DNA of 64,000 nt from Erythroxylum novogranatense (GCA_029891385.1 CM057233.1:11721460-11785459), one strand, 5' to 3'; positions 26,238 through 38,660 are shown, numbered from the stretch's first letter. Translations and numbers: made by a program. Notes: generated by a model from the sequence alone, not told the origin.

Positions 26238-26692
26238 AACGTTTGAATTGTTATGATTATTTATTGTTTTGGGTGAATTTTTTCTATTAATCGATTAAAT
26301 TTGTGGTCACTATTCTAATTATATAATATTATCCTTATTATTATATAATATTATCCTTATTATTATTGTTGTTATGATTATTATTACCATAATAATACTA
26401 ACGATATTTTATTATTTATTAGAATTGATTCTATTGTTATTATTATTAGTGTTTTGGTTACTATTAGTATTATTTTATTATTGTGATTAATATTATTACT
26501 ACTACTACTATTATTATTATTATTATAACTATTATTATTATTAATTTTATTTTATTATTATTATGTTTATGTAATTATTATTATTATTATTGTCATTATT
26601 GTAATTATTGTAATTATTAATGAATGATTATTAGTATATTTATCTAAATGTAATTATTATTGAAATTATATTTATTATAATCTTAGTTTTAT

Positions 26693-26728
<36 letters not shown>

Positions 26729-26892
26729 TATCTTATTATTATTAATATTATTATTATATAAATCTTATTATTAATATCAATATTATTATTATTATTATGA
26801 TGGTTATTAGAATTATTATCTATTAATATTATTATTATTATTATTCCTCTTCCATCAACAGTCGACCTCTTCTCCTCTTCTCCCACCAACGA

Positions 26893-26988
26893 CCGACCCT
26901 CTTCTCCGACCACCAGAAGACGATCGCCTTCTCCGACACGCCGACCCTCTTCTCCGACCACCAGAAGACGATCGCCTTCTCCGACGCA
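26893..26988. repeat. 48-bp tandem duplication (2 copies)
   Basis: CCGACCCTCTTCTCCGACCA starts at 26893 and again at 26941, and the two units are nearly identical. The tract is pyrimidine-rich and lies just inside the left TIR, upstream of the Athila-ORF1-like gene, so it may be part of that gene's leader. Confidence 0.9.
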
Positions 26989-26999
26989 CCAGCAGAGTG

Positions 27000-27696
27000 A
27001 CGGACCAGCAGCCTCCCTTTCGTCCACACAACACCTCCTCCGCCTCATTTTCCAATCGGTCACTTCTAGTTAGTCATCTGCTGAGGTTAGTCATCCATGT
27101 TTTGCTCTTGGGTTTATTTTTTGTCTTCATTTTTATTGTTAAATGTTTATATAGTGGTCAGTTTTGTTAATGTAAGGTGAGTATTCTTCAATTTTTGAGA
27201 CTATAGTTGGTTCATTTTTTGTTTGAATGTGTGTTTATGTTGGTGAATAATGAATAATACAATGGTTTTGTTAATAGTTAGGGATGAATTTGGTCTGCAT
27301 ATGAAGTGTTAGATGAAATGCCTCTTAAGGATATCTTGTTAAAGTGGTTTGAGTTTTTTGCTGGTTGGAAGTTACTGATCTGGTATCAGCAAAATTAAGT
27401 TGATACATTTGCCAAATGAATGAGTTAATTGTTGTGAAGCTCCAGAAAGATTGGGATGCCAAATGTGAATTTGAAATCTTTTGATGTTTCCTTCATCGAT
27501 ATGTTTGTAACTTGCAACCAGGGAGCACATTTCAGCCAATTTCATATTAGCGAATTGATATATTTTGAACCAGAATAGTTTGCTTTATCCCTTATATGTT
27601 ACCAAGCATAGTTTTCAGTTAGCATCCATGATACCCTCTTTCATGCGTAATTATTTGGATTATTTATGTGTGAAATATGTAGCGTCGATCGTCACA
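27000..27696 (+). other. leader region upstream of the MULE ORF1-like gene
   Basis: Non-coding sequence between the 48-bp duplication and the ATG at 27697. A GAG/GTTAGT donor-like site lies at about 27084, so a leader intron is possible. Confidence 0.35.
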
Positions 27697-28996
27697 ATGC
27701 CCCCGCGAAGAGGTAGACAATCATCGGAAAGCATCGAAGCTCAGGTGAGAGGGCACAATGCCATAGACATTGCAAGTGTGTATGATGCCCCTTTTCCCAT
27801 TTATTCCGAGGAAGAAGGAGAGAGGTATAGGGACCTCCAGAGTAAGAGCATTGAAGTGCCAACGTATTTTAATTTTGAGGTGCTAGATCAAATAGGGTTG
27901 ACTGATCTATTTCTGACATTATGTCGAAGAGGTACATGGGACAATTTTGTGCGAATAAAATACCCTGTTTACCGTGAGTCGACACTCGAGTTTTCACTCG
28001 TTGAGGTTTGCCGTAAGCAAACCGAAGAAATTGTGGTTTAGGTTACGAGGGCAGGTGTGTTATGTGGATGACACGATGTTACGGTTGATATTTGGGTTTG
28101 CAGAAGGGGATATTGATGAGGGGCATCGGTCGTTCACGGTTTATGCTTATTGGAAATATTTAACAGACTTGGACGAGTATGATCCACACATTGCATCCAA
28201 TGCACAAATTATTAACGCGGAATTGAAGATGCTGCATAAATTCATGTGTGGTGCTGTGTTCGGGAAACGTCAAAGTACAAAATGCTCGAGAAAGGAGCTT
28301 TTCCTATTATGGTGCATCGAGCATGGACATGCGGACATGTTTGCTTATTTGTCTAAAACGTTGATCGATATAATGGGAGAACGGATCTGATGAGGGAGAA
28401 TGGGGAATAGCTTGGGAATGGGTTATGTGGCGCATCGCGATGGCGGAATGGTTGAGGATTGATCTTAGTGAGTTAAACATCTTTGAGTAATCATTTTTCG
28501 ATGTACCGTACTTGACAAGGTGCGAGATTATTGTGGACCAAAGCATGCAGCTACGAGATCCTTCAACTCGTACTGCTTTGAAGCGCAGGTTGGTAGCTGC
28601 AGAGTCCATTCGTAGATGCCAGGCTACGGAACCACATTCCCAGAATGAGGAGCAACAACAGCAACCACCACAACGGTTGCCAATGCAACAGGAACATGAA
28701 CAACGTCCGCTACCTGATTGGGGCATGCTCTCTCAAAAGCTGCTAGATAACCAAAAAATCATGCTTGATAACCAACAACGAATGCTTGAGAACCACAGAA
28801 GTACAGAGCAGCAGTTGGATGACATTAATTTTGCGATGACAGGCCTGAATCAACGATGGGAAACTCTTAATACTCGAATTTATGATATGAACAACCATCT
28901 GCACTACGTTGATCTACGTCTGCAGAAGGCGTGGGAGCCCAGAGACGTCGACTGGACATCGCCATCTTCATCTGGTTTACCAACGGATGAAAGTTC
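27697..28996 (+). pseudogene. Athila-ORF1 / plant-mobile-type protein gene carried by the MULE, broken by copia
   Basis: The start MPPRRGRQSS (ATG 27697) leads into a globular region (DQIGLTDLFLTLCRRGTW, RLRGQVCYVDD, IFGFAEGD). Its pattern matches Athila ORF1 and related plant transposon proteins. The C-terminal third (about 28720-28930) is Gln/Asn/Leu-rich with heptad character (KLLDNQKIMLDNQQRMLENH), a likely coiled coil. There is one frameshift near 27990, one near 28380 and one TAA at 28488-28490. The copia inserted at 28996. Skipping the insert and one TSD, the frame reaches TGA at 38673-38675 after a few codons, so the insert hit the extreme C-terminus. Length would be roughly 430 aa. 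Function is unknown; it could be a gag-like or DNA-binding accessory protein. Whether MULEs of this family normally carry it is the open question. Confidence 0.6.
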
Positions 28997-30842
28997 TGTA
29001 GGAAAATCCCGGGGTAGGCATCACATGCCCACAGTGCGGAATTTAAATTTTTGAGTCCCGGGACATTCCCGAAAGCCAGGATCCATGTGTAAGTACAAAC
29101 AATCAAACCATAACGACCAAAGGAGACCGTCTCTAACGGTATCCACGCAGAGGTCGAAAAACCTAACCGGGACAAACTCTTTTGACCCGGGAATAGCTAG
29201 ACTAAAGAAAAGAGTGCTAACTCTTACCTTAGCCTTGAGAGCAAATGAGATGAACTTGGTGGAGCCTTGAGAAGTAGAAGCAATCTTGAGAGGATGAGAG
29301 GAAGAAGGTGAAAATCAAATTTTCCAAGCTTAACCTTTAAACTTTCGACTCTTCTCTCTTCATCACCGCAAGCTCCTTTCCATAGCTTCTTATATGTATA
29401 TTTAACACTTAAAACACATATAAAGGCTTGGTGGATGGCTCATCCACGTAGGAGGCATAAAAATGCCTTAAAATGCTAAATAATGATGAAGTTTGACTTT
29501 TCAAACTTACATCTCTTCTCCATTTAATGGCTTCCACGAAATTCAACATAAATATATATAATTAATTAATTATTTACTTAATTAATTAATATATATAATT
29601 GCTGAAGTGGTCCAGTCAAACTGGGGTTGGTCTCTACTGCTACTGTGGGCCCCATGGGTGAAAAATCACCGGAAACGGTTTTCAGCAATTTCGATATCGC
29701 GATCTCATCGGGACATATCCCAATCTCATTGGGATCCATTTAATCCTATTGCTCTCCAGATATCGGATCTCTGTCCGAAACTATTTTACAGATTCTCCGA
29801 GTCACTCTTATGCGTGTGACCCATTAGGTTCCCGGTTATGTTGGCCACTTAGATTAACACTTAATCTGAGCAAGTCATGAGCGGTATCTAGCAACACATC
29901 ATGACCTCCAATTGACCGGAAAGTAATTGGTTTGACTAATGAAACCATATCACGAACCCTTCCATAGACAATTACCGTGTAATTCGTCCTTTCACCATGC
30001 TATACCCCACTTGGTTTGAGTATGGGCAATGTGTCAACTCTTACTAGACTGATCAGATCAAATCTAGTCCAAGTGTAATCGTTCTCGCCCTAGGACTCAT
30101 TACTTTATATGTCCATGAAGACCATCTTCATGACATATGTATGCTCGGCGGCCAGAGACTTCAAAGTAATGATCCCGATAAGAGGCCATGGGTATCTCTT
30201 CGCTATAATGAAGTGGTGAATCCTCTATTAGCTACTCAATTACCTTGAATACCTCAAGTTGCACCCAATCACCACCCTATGAGCTACCTCCGAAAGGCAA
30301 CAAGGAATGGAGTCAAAGTACGTAATCAAGACCAAGATATCCTTGAGTACCTCAAGTCTAAGGATACTTGCACCATTGCTATGATGAGATTATCAACGAC
30401 ATTTGTATAGGACATCCATGTGATGATCTCATAGCAGGTCATCCAATGTACTTACTACCACTAGTAAGCATCCACATGTCAAATCCAAATATCTTAATAT
30501 TTACGGTTTTCGAGATCCACCGCTGATCCAATCAAGGAGTTTGACATGTGCTAGTCTATCCGGATTAACGATGTCCAGCCTCATTAATCCTATGACTAGA
30601 ATAATTTAGATCTTGACATAATTGCACATGATAGGAATCTCGATAGTATGATCACATCATAATTTCCTTCATGCTATGTCATGTATCGTGGACTTCATTA
30701 ATTTGATTAAAGATCATTATCAATTCATAATAAAATGAATATCAAATAAATGAAATATGCCTTGCTTTATTTATTCATAAAGTCCATACATGACTATGAA
30801 CAAAATGCGCTAAAGGGATTGCCTTTAGGCACTACTCTAACA
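28997..30842 (-). repeat. copia 3' LTR (1846 bp)
   Basis: It is almost identical to 36818-38660. The minus strand begins TGTTAGAGTAGTGCCTAAAG and ends TTTTCCTACA. Many differences between the two LTRs are single-base indels. Confidence 0.95.
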
Positions 30843-30856
30843 ATCTCCCACTTGAT
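30843..30856 (-). other. copia polypurine tract
   Basis: The minus strand reads AAGTGGGAGAT directly before the 3' LTR TGTTAGAG. Confidence 0.85.
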
Positions 30857-30989
30857 CTAAAGCCAATCGCCTTGGTATCTAATACCATAAGCGAGTACAT
30901 GAGAATCAAAATTCTTCTGTGATAATGGCTTTGTCAACGGATCAGCAATATTCTGCTCTATGGAAATTCTCTCTATCAGGACATCACCT

Positions 30990-31500
30990 CGAGCAATGAT
31001 CTCCGAATCAAATGGTATCGGTGAGTACGTGTTTGGATCACGATGAGACCTTGGTTCCTTTGCTCTATAATAGCTCCATTGTTGTCACAATACAATTGTA
31101 TGGGTCCATCATAGCTAGGAACCACACCAAGTTCGAAATGAACTTCTTGATCCAAACCGCTTCCTTTCTTTGCGTCGATGCGGCAATGTACTCGCGTCGG
31201 TCGTTGAATCGTGAGCCGTCTCTGTTTGGAACTCTTCCAACCGATCGCTCCGCCATTTAGTGTGAAAACATAACCTGATTGGGACTCGAGTCGCCCTTAT
31301 CGATTGAAAATGGCATCTCAGATGCTCGCCACTGAGACTTCCATCTCCATATATCAAGAAAACATCCTTAGTTCTTCGCAAGTACTTTAGATATTCTCGA
31401 CACCACCCAAATGACCCTCACCAGATTCGATTGGTATCGCTCGTAACACTTAGAGCATATGATACATCGGGTCTCAGATATAGCATTGCGTGCATAATAG
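30990..31500 (-). pseudogene. copia RNase H remnant
   Basis: Fragments of the RNase H domain (YGDGSLSGEHLRCHFQS and AASTQRKEAVWIKKFI) match the plus-strand copy at 1050-1330. The chain ends with NIADPLTKP-like residues toward 30930. Several frameshifts are present. Confidence 0.8.
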
Positions 31501-31646
31501 ATCCCATGAGACGACACGGGATCATATTCATACGCATCATCTCATCCCGTGTCCGAGGACACATAGACTTCGAGAGTGTTATCCCATGAACAATGGGAAG
31601 AAACCTCTCTTGGATTGCTCCATGCTAAACCTCTTTAGCACCTTGT

Positions 31647-32433
31647 CTATATCGTTGATCGTGAAAGACCAAGCAACCTCTTCGATCTATCTCTATAGAT
31701 CTTTATCCCAAGGATATAAGTTGCTTCTCCAAGGTCTTTCATGGCAAATTGTTTGGACAACCAAATTTTTACAGATTGTAGCATTGAGACATCGTTTCCT
31801 AGCAACAATATGTCATCTACATATAACACAAGGAATACGATCGCAGTTCCATTAACTTTCTTGTACACACAATGTTCATCCGGATTTTGTGAGAAACCAA
31901 ACTCTTTGATTGTCTCATCAAAACGGATATTCCAACTCCTGGATGCTTGCTTCAATCCATAAATGGATTTCTGAAGCTTGCATACCTTTTCGCCATCGAT
32001 GGAAATGAAGCCCTCGGGTTGTGTCATGTACACATCCTCATTGATTTCCATTCGGGAAAGCGTCTTCACATCCATTTGCTATATCTCATAATCAGAATGA
32101 GCGGTAATGGCTAGGAGTATCCTAATGGATTTAAGCATTGCTCGGATGAAGGTCTCGTTATAGTCAACTCCTTGTCTTTGACGAAAGCCTTTAGCCACAA
32201 GCCTTGCTTTATAGGTAATCACATTACCATCCATGTCGTTTCTTCTTGAAACCCATTTGCACCCTATAGGTTTTATCCTTCGGTGCCTCAACCAAAGTCC
32301 ATACTTGGTTTTCGTACATGGAATCCATTTCAGATTTCATGGCACGAAGCCATTTTTCAGACTCTGAACTCTTCAGAACCTCTTCATAGGTGGTAGGCTC
32401 CTCTATGAGCAATATGTCATTCTGTTCACTCAC
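31647..32433 (-). pseudogene. copia reverse transcriptase
   Basis: It spans three overlapping frames. It begins EEPTTYEEVLKSSESEKWLR, continues through IKPIGCKWVSRRNDMDG and ARLVAKGFRQRQGVDYNET, then SIYGLKQASRSWN and the catalytic YVDDILLLGND (31812-31823 codes YVDD), and ends in MKDLGEATYILGIKIYRD. Motifs are intact, but two frameshifts near 32079-32291 break the reading. Confidence 0.88.
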
Positions 32434-32829
32434 GAGAAATCCATATCTCTCGGGAACAGTGCGTATCCTACTTGACCTACGAATTTCGTGTGTAGTAGAA
32501 GGTTGAACTGTTACCTCATCTGTATGAGTTCTGATTTGAGTTCAGCAGTTGATCCGCGTCGTCCGAAAGCATCTTGAACTTCTTCAAGTTCAACTTTGCT
32601 CCCACCGTCCTCTTTAAAAGAAACTCTTTCTAAAGACAGCATGCATCGAAACAAACACCTTTGTTCCTCAAAGAAAGTAGAATTGATATCCTCTTGTTTC
32701 TTTAGGATATCCTACGAACAAACACTTGTCGATTTTGCTTCAAGCTTATCTCGACCGTGTCCACTTCACATAAGCAGACAACCCCATACTTTCAAATAAG
32801 AAAGATAAGGTTTCTTGTTAGTCCACATC

Positions 32830-33580
32830 TCATATGGAGTAACATCAACTGTCTTTGATGGAACTCTGTTTAACAAGTAAACAAATTGTCTCAGTGCATA
32901 TCCCCAAAAGGATTTTGGTAATCGTAAAGCCCATCATTGATCGTACCATGTCCAACAAGGTTCGATTTCTCCTTTCTCGCCACACCATTATCTTTGTGGT
33001 GTGTAAGGAGGGTCCATCGAGATAAAATTCCATTATCTATGAGATAATCCAAAACTCTTGGTCTAAGTATTCACCACCACGATCGGATCGTAATGTTTTG
33101 ATACTTTTACCAAGTTGTTTTTCTACTTCATTTCAATTGTTTGAACTTTTCAAACGCTTGATTTGTATCTCATCGATCTGGTACCCATATCGAGAATAAT
33201 CATCGATAAAGGTAATGAAGTAACGGCAACCACTTCGGCATGGATGGACATCGGACCACATACATCCGAATGTATTAGGTCTAATAATCCATCGCTCGTT
33301 CACCCTTTCCTTAAAGGTAACTTAGTCATCTTGCCTAATAAACAAGATTCACATGTGTCATATGATTCATAATCGAATGACCTAAACTTCCACTCTTGTG
33401 GAGCTTAGCGATCGTCTCTCATTTTATATGGCGACAATGCCATAAGTAAGTTGATTTTAAATTATCTCTTTATGTCTTTTAGCGTCATTGACATTCATAA
33501 CCGGATGTGACATATCTAATATGTAAATTCCATTACATAATGTACCAGTACCATAAAGCATTCCATTTGAACTAATAGAA
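32830..33580 (-). pseudogene. copia integrase remnant
   Basis: Recognisable pieces in order are IAKLHKSGSLG of the pre-integrase region, a zinc-binding CESC-type motif, DLIHSDVCGPMSIHA at the start of the catalytic core, and a region corresponding to the D-D-35-E core (YDPI/SDRGGEY in another frame). At least four frame changes are needed. Order protease-integrase-RT confirms the copia class. Confidence 0.75.
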
Positions 33581-33639
33581 CAACCATTGTTACCAAAAGA
33601 CAAATGGAAACCAGCTCTATTTAAACAAGAAGCAGACAA

Positions 33640-33995
33640 GATGTTCTTTGTTAACACGGTACAAAATAACAATCATTCAAGTTAAGTACAAGCCCACTGG
33701 GAGTGTCAAAACATAAGTCCCTACGGCTAATGCAAAGAACTCTTGCTCCATTGCCAACACGCAGTCCATTTCTCCCTTTATGAGTCGCCATCGTCCTCGA
33801 GGCCTGCGATATCATTACATATGTGTGAGCCACAACCGTATCTAATACCCATATGTTATGATCGAAAGCAGATTAACCTCAATGACAAACATACTTGAAG
33901 AAGTCGAGGCATCGATGCCTTCTTCGCTTGATTCTTCCAGATAGATTTTGCGATTCGCCTCCAATGACCGGCCTTACCACAATGGAAGCGGTACC
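33640..33995 (-). pseudogene. copia zinc knuckle and aspartic protease remnant
   Basis: Zinc knuckle residues HCGKAGHW lie near 33961-33990. The protease region reads WVLDTVVAHTYV near 33815-33850, where the usual DTG active-site glycine is replaced by valine. GRNGLRVGNGARV and a LNDCYFVP-like end follow, as in other copia proteases. The active-site change and a stop make it non-functional. Known role: cleaving the Gag-Pol polyprotein. Confidence 0.75.
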
Positions 33996-34225
33996 TTTTA
34001 GTGCGATCTCTTTGTTCTTCTTCTTGCCTTTCGCTGCACTTCCTTTCGCTTCGAGCCTTTTTCTTCTTTTTCTCTTCTTGGAACCAAAGGAAGAAGAATC
34101 CACCAATAACAACGCCTTGCTATCTTGCTTGACAAACTTGTTCTCATTGTCTTGAGCAGATTGATCACTCGGGGAATGTGGTGGATATTTGGTTCATTCG
34201 ATAGTTCAACACAAACCGTGAATAA

Positions 34226-34729
34226 CTATCTCGACAAACCAACAAGAATTAAGTCTATACTTAACTCGTAATCCATCACAAAACCTAAGACGGCCAACCT
34301 CTCAATATAGCCATTCATCTTCAATGCATATTGCACTGCAGATGAACCAGGAGTCATCTTCGTTGTAAAGAGCAACCTTGAGGTCTCGAACCGTTTGGAC
34401 CGTGCTTGCTCATCAAACAACTCTCTAAGATGAAACACTATCGTGTGAGCATCCATAAACTCGTGCTGCTTCTGCAGCTCAGGTGACATCGATGCAAGCA
34501 TAATGCAGGTGGCTATGTCACTTTCTTTTAGATGCTTACGATATGCCTTCTGATCATCATCAGAAGCTCCTTCAGGAAGTGGATCCGGAAGCGGAAAATC
34601 AAGGATGTATCCTAGATCCTTAGATCTGAGAACAATTCTCAGATTTCGCAGCCAATCAAGAAAATTTGGTCCGGTTAATTTGTTTGCATCCATTAGTGAG
34701 CGAAGATTCACACTAGTCGACATCTTCAA
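34226..34729 (-). pseudogene. copia gag (capsid part)
   Basis: A 167-codon frame starting MKMSTSVNLRSLMDANKLTG, then the conserved gag core with W-LR-LR and the DLGYIL motif. It ends at a premature stop after the FVMDYELSIDLIL region. In intact copia elements gag continues into a zinc knuckle and protease. A degraded knuckle follows at 33955-33995, where HCGKAGHW is readable but the flanking cysteines are lost. The start is the first Met after the leader repeats. It would form the particle shell. The N-terminal two thirds look well preserved. Confidence 0.85.
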
Positions 34730-34912
34730 TCAACCTAAACATAGAGAGAGAAAGAAAGTTAGAATAGGATTAAATGTATGCTCATAAGGACTTAAATGAC
34801 ATACATATGGCTCCCACTAGTTTCAATAAAATCCATAACCCTCATCATGAATCCATGAAACAAAATGGCACATTGACTTAGTGGGTCGATATCCGACATT
34901 GCTAAGAATGAC

Positions 34913-35300
34913 CTTGATGTTAGCTCAACAAGTCACCTTAGGTCAATCGGTAGGTATCGGTCATACCAATTGCATCATCGATGACCGACATTAAGAATGA
35001 CCTTGAGGTTAGCTCAACAAGCCATCTTATGTCTCGGGAGGTATCAGACATACCAATTACATCTTAGACACAACTATCGATCAGTGCTATCAACAGTTGA
35101 TGTATGCACATACATTGGGTTATCAACACTTGATGCGCGTACATCAGATGTACACTACCCAACTTCGCCTCTGTCCACGTTGATCTTGAGGTTAGCTCAA
35201 CAAATCAACGCTTCTAGGAAAACCGACCCATTAATCCGAAAATCATATTTTCATGGTTTGAACATATTCGTATAGAGTGAGCTTGAGGTTAGCTCAACAA
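34913..35300 (-). repeat. leader direct repeats CTTGAGGTTAGCTCAACAA
   Basis: Four copies lie at 34913-34931 (one mismatch), 35002-35020, 35185-35203 and 35282-35300. Additional similarity surrounds the first two (an ~89-bp unit including CCGACATT-AAGAATGAC). They sit just upstream of gag on the element's RNA. Confidence 0.93.
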
Positions 35301-35504
35301 CCCAACCCTATAAGAACTCTGGTTCTTACCATATTAATGGAAGGCGTTAGTTTTCATATTTTAAGTGAGGGATTTTAGGTCTCATCTTTCTAATCTCATC
35401 CAAGGATCATAGTCACCATGACTATATGGTCTGATTTAAGGCATTGCATCAATCACATTGAATTTATACCGAAAATCACCCATCATCCCACCAAGGCATG
35501 ATAT

Positions 35505-35678
35505 AAGTCGACTTGTATATGTATAAGTCGACTTATGGCTCTATATAAGTCGACTTATGTATGTAAGTCGACTTGTGTAACTGCATGCATGAACAAGTCG
35601 ACTTGTACCATTGTGCAAGTCGACTTATTAGTCTGATGCAGATCAAACAAGTCGACTTATGAACATATAAGTCGACTT
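35505..35678. repeat. eight AAGTCGACTT palindromes in the copia leader
   Basis: Perfect copies start at 35505, 35525, 35547, 35565, 35595, 35617, 35649 and 35669. Several extend to 14 bp as ATAAGTCGACTTAT or ACAAGTCGACTTGT. Spacers of about 8-22 bp are not conserved. The array lies in the untranslated leader between PBS and gag. Confidence 0.95.
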
Positions 35679-36803
35679 GTTCATTAATGCATTTGGAATT
35701 GCTATCTAATCGGCTAATTCTCAATCCAGGCATTTCCAATTCACAACACCAATATAACAAGTATATAAATCTTTATATTAATGTGCTAATGAAACATTTT
35801 CATCAACTCATGCATGCCATATAGTCTAACTATATATGAAAACCTTGAAACTGATTAATCCACCATTAATCACTAGATTTCCACATAATTCAAGGACACC
35901 AAATTATCATGCTAAGTATCTCTAGGTAGGCTACACGTTATCAAGATTACTCCGGCACTTGTCACAAAAAATTGCGACAGCCAAAATAACCAAGATAACG
36001 GAATAAGCTAACGAGACGCTAAAGTGACCTATTCAATATCCAAAAATTATTGGAAACCTAAATTCAAGAATCTCAACTTGGCATGCATACCACATCAATA
36101 TAACACATTTTTAATCACTATAAAAATGATTCATGGCATTGGAAAAGAAAATAACACAACCAATCATTCCAAACAAAACAGCCCCAGCAAGTTTCTCAAA
36201 ACTGCTAAGCTCAACATTTTGCTCAAAATGACCATTCAAACACTTTCAATAAATACTGAGAAAATTACAGAGGTTAAAACATGTTCCCAACATGCTCCAT
36301 GAATTGTTCCAGGATTTATTGCCCACAAAAACTCATTGAACCTCAGAAATCTAGCCGAACCAGAATCTGTGTTCTCCAACACAGACATTCCCATCAGCAC
36401 ACAAGTAATTCGGAAATAAATGGTAAATCACCTTGAAAACATTTTTCCATCCACAGAGACATTCAAAAACATCTTAGGGACATGTCGGTGAAAACCAATC
36501 CGAAAATTTTTTTTCTAGAATTTATTCTCGAATTTACAAGCATACCTGTTTCAGAAACATTCAACAAGACAGCATCCGAAACTTGAGGGAATTAAATAGC
36601 AAAACCATATCAAATCAAATTGATAAATTCTCATCTTTCACAAACATATTCTATAACATGTTATGAACAATTCTGAGCAAGAAATTTCGAAAACATGCAT
36701 CTCTATACTGATTCGAAATTCACACAAATAACATGCATCAGCAGCTCAATTCATAATGGAACTCCGACCTAGTTATCATTTCGACTGTTTATACAACACA
36801 AGT

Positions 36804-36816
36804 GGCTCTGATACCA
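36804..36816 (-). other. copia primer-binding site (tRNA-Met)
   Basis: The minus strand reads TGGTATCAGAGCC one base after the 5' LTR, complementary to initiator tRNA-Met. Confidence 0.93.
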
Positions 36817-36817
36817 C

Positions 36818-38660
36818 TGTAGGAAAATCCCGGGGTAGGCATCACATGCCCACAGTGCGGAATTTAAATTTTTGAGTCCCGGGACATTCCTGAAAGCCAG
36901 GATCCATGTGTAAGTACAAACAATCAAACCATAACGACCAAATGAGACCGTCTCTAACGGTATCCACGCAGAGGTCGGAAAACCTAACCGGGACAAACTC
37001 TTTTGACCCGGGAATAGCTAGACTAAATAAAAGAGTGCTAGCTCTTACCTTAGCCTTGGAGAGCAAATGAGATGAACTTGGTGGAGCCTTGGAGAAGTAG
37101 AAGCAATCTTGAGAGGATGAGAGGAAGAAGGTGAAAATCAAATTTTCCAAGCTTAACCTTTAAACTTTTGACTCTTCTCTCTTCATCACCGTGCAAGCTC
37201 CCTTTCCATAGCTTCTTATATGTATATTTAACACTTAAAACACATATAAAGGCTTGGTGGATGACTCATCCACGTAGGAGGCATAAAAATGCCTTAAAAT
37301 GCTAAATAATGATGAAGTTTGACTTTTCAAACTTACATCTCTTCTCCATTTAATGGCTTCCACGAAATTCAACATAAATATATATAATTAATTAATTATT
37401 TACTTAATTAATTAATATATATAATTGCTGAAGTAGTCCAGTCAAACTGGGTCGGTCTACCAACTTCTTTGCCCCGCCGCCGAAAAATCACCTAAGCGGT
37501 TTTCAAGAATTTCGATGTCGCGATCTCATCCGGGACATATCCCAATCTCATCGGGATCCATTTAATCCTATTGCTCTCCAGATATCGGATCTCGTCAAAC
37601 TATTTTCTGATTCTCCGAGTCACTCTTATCGTGTGACCCATTAGGTTCCGGTTATGTTGGCCACTTAGATTAACACTTAATCCGAGCAAGTCATGAGCGG
37701 TATCTAGCAACACATCATGACCCCAATTGACCGGAAAGTAATTGGTTTGACTAATGAAACCATATCACTAACCCTTCCATAGACAATTACCGTGCAATTC
37801 GTCCTTTCACCATGCTATACCCCACTTGGTTTGAGTATGGGCAATGTGTCAACTCTTACTAGACCGATCGGATCAAATCTAGTCCAAGTGTAATCGTTCT
37901 CGCCCTGGGACTCATTACTTTATATGTCCATGAAGACCATCTTCATGACATATGTATGCTCCGCGCCAGAGACTTCAAAGTAATGATCCCGATAAGAGGC
38001 TATGGGTATCTCTTCGCTATATGTAAGTGGTGAATCCTCTATTGGCTACTCAATTACCTTGAATACCTCAAGTTGCACTCCAATCACCACCCTATGAGCG
38101 ACCTCGAAAGGCAACAAGGAATGGAGTCAAAGTACGTAATCAAGATCAAGATATCCTTGAGTACCTCAAGTCTAAGGATACTTGCACCATTGCTATGATG
38201 AGATTATCACTGACATTTGTATAGGACATCCATGTGATGATCTCATAGCAGGTCATCCAATGTACTTACTACCACTAGTAAGCATCCACATGTCAAATCC
38301 AAATATCTCAATATTTACAGTTTTCTGAGATCCACTGCTTGATCCAATCAAGGAGTTTGACATGTGCTAGTCTATCCGGATTAACGATGTCCAGTCTCAT
38401 TAATCCTATGACTAGGATAATTTAGATCTTGACATAATTGCACATGATAGGAATCTCGATAGTATGATCACATCATAATTTCCTTCATGCTATGTCATGT
38501 ATCGAGGACTTCATTAATTTGATTAAAGATCATTATCAATTCATAATAAAATGAATATCAAATAAATGAAATATGCCTTGCTTTATTTATTCATAAAGTC
38601 TGTACATGACTATGAACAAAATGCGCTAAAGGGGATTGCCTTTAGGGCACTACTCTAACA
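36818..38660 (-). repeat. copia 5' LTR (1843 bp)
   Basis: It ends, on the minus strand, one base before the primer-binding site. Partner of 28997-30842. Confidence 0.95.

Larger units (their letters stand above)
24574..26845 (+). repeat. MULE left terminal inverted repeat (~2.27 kb)
   Basis: The reverse complement matches 45215-47441. About 220 bp of ordinary composition at the tip is followed by almost pure AT DNA rich in TTATTATT, interrupted by one GC-rich hairpin block (25787-25963). The inner limit is approximate because both sides run into TTA repeats. Frames here, including one coding a long isoleucine run, are repeat artefacts. Confidence 0.9.
34730..36803 (-). other. copia untranslated leader (~2.07 kb)
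   Basis: This is an unusually long stretch between PBS and gag. It holds the two repeat arrays listed separately and no protein domain; short frames (for example 36024-36302) have no support. Long leaders are known in several plant copia lineages. Confidence 0.8.
28997..38660 (-). mobile_element. full-length Ty1/copia element (level 4, youngest)
   Basis: On the minus strand the order is 5' LTR (36818-38660), tRNA-Met PBS, ~2.1 kb leader, gag (34729), zinc knuckle, protease, integrase, RT, RNase H, PPT and 3' LTR (28997-30842). The flanking 5-mers are AGTTC (28992-28996) and GGTTC (38661-38665), a TSD with one mismatch. The host frame reads across the junction once the insert is removed. All protein domains are present, but frameshifted or mutated at key positions. 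It belongs to the same family as 1-3459. Confidence 0.95.

Noticed and set aside
26036..26239. Open frame coding a long isoleucine run
   Set aside because: It is translation of the TTA microsatellite in the MULE TIR.
26728..27063. Minus-strand Arg/Ser/Gly-rich frames with repeated VFWWSEKRVG
   Set aside because: They reflect the 48-bp tandem duplication read in three frames.
35505..35678. CRISPR-like look of regularly repeated short palindromes
   Set aside because: The repeat is only 10 bp, spacers are 8-22 bp and irregular, and the context is a plant retrotransposon leader.
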